Notes under the pieces: generated by a model
Told to the model about the DNA's origin: nothing
The model's database searches: none
What the model saw: only the letters and a program-made list of their open reading frames with translations
Position numbers and translations under genes: made by a program
NCBI RefSeq assembly: GCF_003952505.1
Contig: NZ_CP034450.1
Location: forward strand, 3,782,001 to 3,846,000
Direction of reading: 5' to 3'
Source: Mesorhizobium sp. M4B.F.Ca.ET.058.02.1.1
GTDB lineage: Bacteria > Pseudomonadota > Alphaproteobacteria > Rhizobiales > Rhizobiaceae
DNA: 64,000 nucleotides
Part shown: in pieces, positions 60,508-64,000 of the stretch
How the letters are laid out: each line of letters starts with the position of its first letter
Position numbering within the stretch: position 1 is the stretch's first letter

Positions 60508-60600
60508 CTCGCTCTCCCTTCGCTGGCCTCAGGCTAGTCCTCGACGGGATCGATGCCAAGTGGTGGTAAGACGACCTCGTCGTTCGAGCGGCCGGACGAC

Positions 60601-61137
60601 TCAGACTTTCGAGAACAATGCCTGCACTGTCTCGATCGGCATCAGCATCACTCGCTCGCCCAGCGGAGACAGAATGAAGCCGTGCCGCTGATAGAAGCCG
60701 ACGGCGTCATCGTCTATCGCATGCGCCACCACGGCGCGAACCCCGGCGATCTCCGACACGGCCAAGCAGCGACGCAGCGCATCGGCAAGCAGGTCCCCGC
60801 CAAGCCCAAGTCCCTGGAATGCCTGATCGACCGCCAGGCGGCCGATCAGCAGCAGCGGGACCTGCTCGGGCATACCCCGCCTCAGCTTCGCGCTTGGCAG
60901 CGCGATCCGTTCTTCCATCGCCGTCGAGATCGCATAGTAGCCGATGACGCGATTATTCATGTTCGCGTCACAGATCACATAGGTCCGGGCGGACAGGCCC
61001 TCGCCGGCAAGAGCGCGATTGCGCAACCAGTCATCGAGCGTGGGATGCCTGCCGTTACGAAACGGGGACACATCGTGGCCGACGGTCAGCCGTTCCGGAG
61101 GGCTGACCCGCAACCCCGGCCCTCCACCAGCAGGCAT
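60601..61137 (-). CDS. tacT: GNAT toxin of a type II toxin-antitoxin pair (TacT-like)
   Basis: A 178-residue GNAT acetyltransferase. TacT-type N-terminus HDVSPFRNGRHPTLDDWLRN, acetyl-CoA loop LAVDQAFQGLGLGGDLLADA (about 101-120) and catalytic-position Tyr149 in VGFYQRHGFILSP. TacT toxins acetylate the amino group of charged tRNAs and stop translation. Its ATG shares one base with the antitoxin stop (TGATG), giving the coupled antitoxin-first order usual for DUF1778-GNAT pairs. Confidence 0.9.
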   Translation of the reverse strand: MPAGGGPGLRVSPPERLTVGHDVSPFRNGRHPTLDDWLRNRALAGEGLSARTYVICDANMNNRVIGYYAISTAMEERIALPSAKLRRGMPEQVPLLLIGRLAVDQAFQGLGLGGDLLADALRRCLAVSEIAGVRAVVAHAIDDDAVGFYQRHGFILSPLGERVMLMPIETVQALFSKV

Positions 61138-61442
61138 CAGCGCTCCCAGGCGGGCTTGCGCGTCATGCGCGCGCGAAGTTCCTCGTTCGGTTTGTCGGGG
61201 GCGTCGAGCAGATCGAGCAATTTCTGATGCGCGTCGGCATCGAGAAAGAAGGCGCGCTGGTCGAGAATGGTTTCTTCAGCCTGCCTGCGGGCGCTGTCCA
61301 GCATGAATTCCGACAGTTTCTGCCCGCGCAAACCCGCGGCGCGGCTGAGAATGGCCTTCGTCCCCGCCGAAGCGCGGATCTGAATCACATCATCCTTTCG
61401 CGCCGCATCGCGATCGCGGCCGGCATGATTGGACTGCGGCAT
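61137..61442 (-). CDS. tacA: DUF1778 antitoxin (TacA-like)
   Basis: A 101-residue ribbon-helix-helix antitoxin; CAGGAGG lies 6 nt before ATG at 61442. The N-terminal RHH part reads DDVIQIRASAGTKAILSRAAG and KLSEFMLDSARRQAEETI (about residues 17-57). The C-terminal tail (FFLDADAHQKLLDLLDAP and further) wraps the toxin. It neutralises TacT and represses the pair through the palindrome in its promoter (61478-61491). The N-terminus before residue 16 is charged and probably disordered. Confidence 0.9.
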   Translation of the reverse strand: MPQSNHAGRDRDAARKDDVIQIRASAGTKAILSRAAGLRGQKLSEFMLDSARRQAEETILDQRAFFLDADAHQKLLDLLDAPDKPNEELRARMTRKPAWER

Positions 61443-61467
61443 CGAAATCCTCCTGCATCAGGATCAG

Positions 61468-61496
61468 ATATCTAGCAATTGTCATGACAATGTCAA
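61468..61496 (-). promoter_or_regulatory. tacAT promoter with a perfect 14-bp palindromic operator in the spacer
   Basis: On the minus strand: -35 TTGACA (61496-61491), a 17-nt spacer and -10 AGATAT (61473-61468). The palindrome ATTGTCATGACAAT (61478-61491) fills the spacer, as expected for autorepression by the RHH antitoxin. The antitoxin ATG is 25 nt downstream. Confidence 0.7.
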
Positions 61497-61513
61497 TACA
61501 GGCTCGCAGGATC

Positions 61514-62629
61514 TCACCCCGTAGCGTCCCGGACCCCGAGCCTGCCCACGCTCTCCCGCTCCACCAGCGGGCATTCCAGCTTGGTGATGGGATAGCGGCC
61601 GCGGCCCGGCGTGGGCGGCGCTTCCAACTGCTCGATCGCCCATTGGCCCATCGCCATATGCGGCAGGATCGATGTCGTCAGCGGCGGGAACAGATGGCGG
61701 GCGATCTCCTCGTCGTCATAGCCGACGACGGAAATATCCTCGGGGATATGCAGGCCGGCCTCCTTCAGCGCCTCGTAGCAGCCGATCGCGGTGCGGTCGT
61801 TCTGGCAGAAGATGGCGGTCGGGCGCTCCTTCAGGGCGAGCAATTTGACGGTCGCGGCATAGCCGGCGCTGGCCGACCAGTCGCCCTCGACCACCAGCTC
61901 CGGATCGAAAGGAATGTCGGCGGTGGCGAGCGCGCGGCGATAGCCTTTCAGCCTATCTTGAGCCGCTTGCATCCAGGGCTCGCCGGTGATGGTGGCGATA
62001 CGGCGGTGGCCGTGGCCGATGAGATGCCTTGTCGCGCTCTGGCCGCCGGCGATCTCGGAGGGCACTACCGCCGGGAAGGCATAGTCGGCGGTGTAGCAGT
62101 TGAGCAGGATGACCGGGATGTCGAGGCTATAGAGGAACTCGGGCGCCGCGATCTCGCGGGTGAAGATGGTCATGTAGATCAGCGCCGAGATGCCGCGCCT
62201 GGTCAGCGCCTGGATGGCGCGCGGCTCCATGACGGCGTCGCCCATGGTCTGCGCGACAAGCAGCACGTTGCCGGCATTCCAAGAGGCCTGGCGCGCGCCC
62301 TCGATGGCGACCACCGCCTCGGGGCTGGTGGCGAGCTGGTCGACGGCGAAGCCGATGACGCCGTCCAGCCCCTCGAAGGGCGTCACCGGCGGCCGCAGGG
62401 CGGAAAACACCGGCGGCGAGTAACCCAGCGACCGCGCCGCTTCGATCACCCGGTCGCGGGTCTGCTGCGAGAGCCGTATGCCGGGCGAATTGTTGAGTAC
62501 GAACGACACCGTCGCCTGCGAGCAGCCGGCGGCCCTGGCGATGTCGGTCATGGTGACGCGGCCTTTGGGCCTGGCGGCGCGTCGCCTGGACGCCTCCGGG
62601 GGATCGCGCAATTCCGTCGGTTCGCTCAT
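61514..62629 (-). CDS. LacI-family transcriptional regulator (probable repressor of the adjacent sugar importer)
   Basis: A 371-residue LacI protein with an extended basic N-terminus (RRRAARPKGR) before the HTH TMTDIARAAGCSQATVSFVL and hinge SPPVFSALRPP. The periplasmic-binding-protein-like core contains GVIGFAVDQLATSPE and AIFCQNDRTAIGCYEAL, followed by VVGYDDEEIARHLFPPLTT. It is divergent from the sugar-binding-protein gene at 63248 across a 618-nt region and most likely controls it, by analogy to FrcR next to frcBCAK in Sinorhizobium. The effector would be the imported sugar or its phosphate. Confidence 0.88.
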   Translation of the reverse strand: MSEPTELRDPPEASRRRAARPKGRVTMTDIARAAGCSQATVSFVLNNSPGIRLSQQTRDRVIEAARSLGYSPPVFSALRPPVTPFEGLDGVIGFAVDQLATSPEAVVAIEGARQASWNAGNVLLVAQTMGDAVMEPRAIQALTRRGISALIYMTIFTREIAAPEFLYSLDIPVILLNCYTADYAFPAVVPSEIAGGQSATRHLIGHGHRRIATITGEPWMQAAQDRLKGYRRALATADIPFDPELVVEGDWSASAGYAATVKLLALKERPTAIFCQNDRTAIGCYEALKEAGLHIPEDISVVGYDDEEIARHLFPPLTTSILPHMAMGQWAIEQLEAPPTPGRGRYPITKLECPLVERESVGRLGVRDATG

Positions 62630-63247
62630 GGTCGTTTTCCCAACCCCGGCCGGTTGTTAAGCAAAGGCCGGCAGCAACGGCAAGATGGCTTTCGTGGAAG
62701 CTCATTTATCGAAATGCAGCTGATTATAACTATTATCACACGCGACGCGTTCCGCGCCAGCCGCGCCGCACGCCGACGAAACGACCGGACAAGGTCAGCA
62801 AAGCTGACGATTTTCCTTAGAATTTCCGCGCGATGGCCCGCTTTGCCGCTGGCGCTCTTATTCCTCCCTTGCGCTCTGCTTTGGCTGCCAGATCTCCCGC
62901 CCGGGCGGGATCGGCCATCCTCGATAACTAATACTATTTACTAATAGCCGTAAGCGTTCTACTGTCAACTCGTCGTTACCGGACCCGGGCTTCCGGCTGG
63001 TGGCGTAAAGGCGTGCGATGCGGTGCGCCATCGGGCCGGCAAGCCGCCGGAAGAGGGTCGCCGCACACTCACGAAAATGTCAGACAAATCGGACTATTTA
63101 CGAACTGCGAATGAGTGTCTAGTGTCTCGGTCGCGGCTGGATTGGCGCCATTCTCAGGTTGCCGGATCTGGGGCCAAACCCTTGAGGAGAGGGGCGCCCG
63201 CGCCGCAAGCGACACATTCTGTCTGTGTTTCAAAAGGGAGGTTGAAC
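62630..63247. other. Divergent regulatory region, 618 nt, no gene seen
   Basis: This lies between lacI-type regulator and sugar-binding protein. It contains two AT-rich islands unlike the surroundings: 62705-62738 (ATTATAACTATTATCAC) and 62921-62950 (ATAACTAATACTATTTACTA with ACTAATA repeated at 62928 and 62940, 12 bp apart). A third AT-richer stretch is at 63070-63120. These are likely promoter/operator DNA. No convincing reading frame, RNA or terminator was seen. Confidence 0.5.
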
Positions 63248-64000
63248 ATGAAATCTGTGATCCGAACTGCGTCCATCGCCGCCGCGGCCCTGGCGCTCGG
63301 CCTGTCGGCAAGCGCGATCGCGCGCGCCGACGACAAGCCGACGCTGGCCTTCGTCGTCAACGGCGCATCCGACTTCTGGAAGGCGGCGGAAGCCGGCGTG
63401 AAGAAGGCGCAAGGCGAGCTTCCGGACTACAATCTGGAGCTGAAATATCCGGAGCAGTCGTCCGTCGCCATCCAGCAGCGGCTGATGGACGACCTGGTGA
63501 CCGCCGGCGTCAAGGGCATCATGGTCTCCGCCGTCGACCCCAAGACCTCGACCGACGGGCTGAACAAGATCGCGTCCCAGACGGCACTGTTCACCACCGA
63601 TTCGGACGCCCCGCAGACCAAGCGCGTCGCCTATATCGGCTCGTCCAACGTCGATGCCGGCAAGCAGGCCGCCGAGATCGCCAAGAAGGCGATGCCGGAC
63701 GGCGGCAAGTGCCTGGGCTTCGTCGGCCTGCTCGGCGCCGACAATGCCAAAGAACGCATCGAAGGCATGAAGGACGGGCTCAAGGGCAGCAAGATCGAGC
63801 TGGTCGACGTTCGCGGCGACGACATCGATCAGGCGCGCGCCAAGAAGAATGTCGAGGACGCGCTGGTCGCCAGCCCCGACATCACCTGCATGGTCGGCTT
63901 CTACTCCTACAACACGCCGCGTATCTATGAAGCCCTGCGCGACGCCGGCAAGCTCGGCCAGATCACCGTCGTCGGCTTCGACGACGATCCGATCACGCTG
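63248..64000 (+). CDS. Sugar ABC transporter substrate-binding protein (RbsB/FrcB-type, partial, 3' end off window)
   Basis: 251 codons from ATG at 63248 (AAAGGGAGG upstream) to the right edge, no stop. A Sec signal (MKSVIRTASIAAAALALGLS) cleaves near IARA-DD. The Peripla_BP_4 fold starts TLAFVVNGASDFWKAAEAGV, with VSAVDPKTSTDGLNKIA, FTTDSDAPQTKRVAYIGSSN and VVGFDDDPITL. It binds a monosaccharide such as ribose, xylose or fructose for an importer whose permease and ATPase should lie to the right. Roughly 60-90 residues are missing. Confidence 0.9.
   Translation, partial: MKSVIRTASIAAAALALGLSASAIARADDKPTLAFVVNGASDFWKAAEAGVKKAQGELPDYNLELKYPEQSSVAIQQRLMDDLVTAGVKGIMVSAVDPKTSTDGLNKIASQTALFTTDSDAPQTKRVAYIGSSNVDAGKQAAEIAKKAMPDGGKCLGFVGLLGADNAKERIEGMKDGLKGSKIELVDVRGDDIDQARAKKNVEDALVASPDITCMVGFYSYNTPRIYEALRDAGKLGQITVVGFDDDPITL

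Overview
The window is GC-rich, densely packed alphaproteobacterial chromosome. Its gene content fits a rhizobium of the Mesorhizobium/Phyllobacteriaceae type: many ABC importers with Tat-exported or secreted binding proteins, a smo/mtlK-style polyol operon, a split urease cluster, NodF/NodE-like lipid genes, and short rhizobial intergenic hairpin repeats. The assignment rests on recognised protein families and repeat types, not on a database search.

Layout. 1-4.8 kb (minus): a branched-chain-amino-acid/amide type ABC importer (binding protein, livHMGF; livF runs off the left edge). 4.9-7.7 kb: a multi-pass membrane protein and pncB, whose 3' end is frameshifted. 7.8-16.3 kb: a LysR regulator divergent from an agmatinase-family ureohydrolase, then a polar-amino-acid importer lacking an ATPase gene and a complete PotDABC-type polyamine importer. 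16.4-17.8 kb: a MATE exporter. 18-24.4 kb (plus): AraC regulator, sugar/polyol ABC importer and xylitol-type dehydrogenase. This converges, with an 8-nt overlap, on the minus-strand polyol operon at 24.4-33.3 kb (smoEFGK, smoS, frameshifted mtlK, HAD phosphatase, D-ribulokinase-type FGGY kinase). Around it lie LysR, DUF1127, a SorC regulator, a second HAD phosphatase and a class II aldolase.

37.4-46.8 kb: a full urease set (ureD, A, J, B, C, E, F, G, minus strand) interleaved with DUF1272, GST and DUF3995 genes, two disrupted small genes, and two plus-strand secreted proteins between ureB and ureC. Divergent from ureD is a NodF-like acyl carrier protein with a NodE-like ketosynthase. 48.6-56.5 kb: GST, a Lys/Ala-rich basic protein, a uridine-kinase-like P-loop protein, a mutarotase-fold protein, a membrane coiled-coil protein with 35-residue repeats, a DD-carboxypeptidase and a DUF1003 protein, with three long palindromic repeats between them. 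56.7 kb: tRNA-Arg(CCG), followed by a small aromatic alcohol/aldehyde module and a scar of decayed genes. 59.7-64 kb: methyltransferase, TacAT-type toxin-antitoxin, LacI regulator and the start of a sugar importer that runs off the right edge.

Working together. The guanidino/polyamine block could release urea that the urease cluster turns into ammonia. The two converging modules at 18-36 kb import polyols, oxidise them to ketoses, phosphorylate these and clean up side products. Several genes carry small lesions (pncB, mtlK, a lipoprotein, a membrane protein). Some may be consensus errors in homopolymer or GC-rich tracts, while the 59-kb scar looks like real decay.
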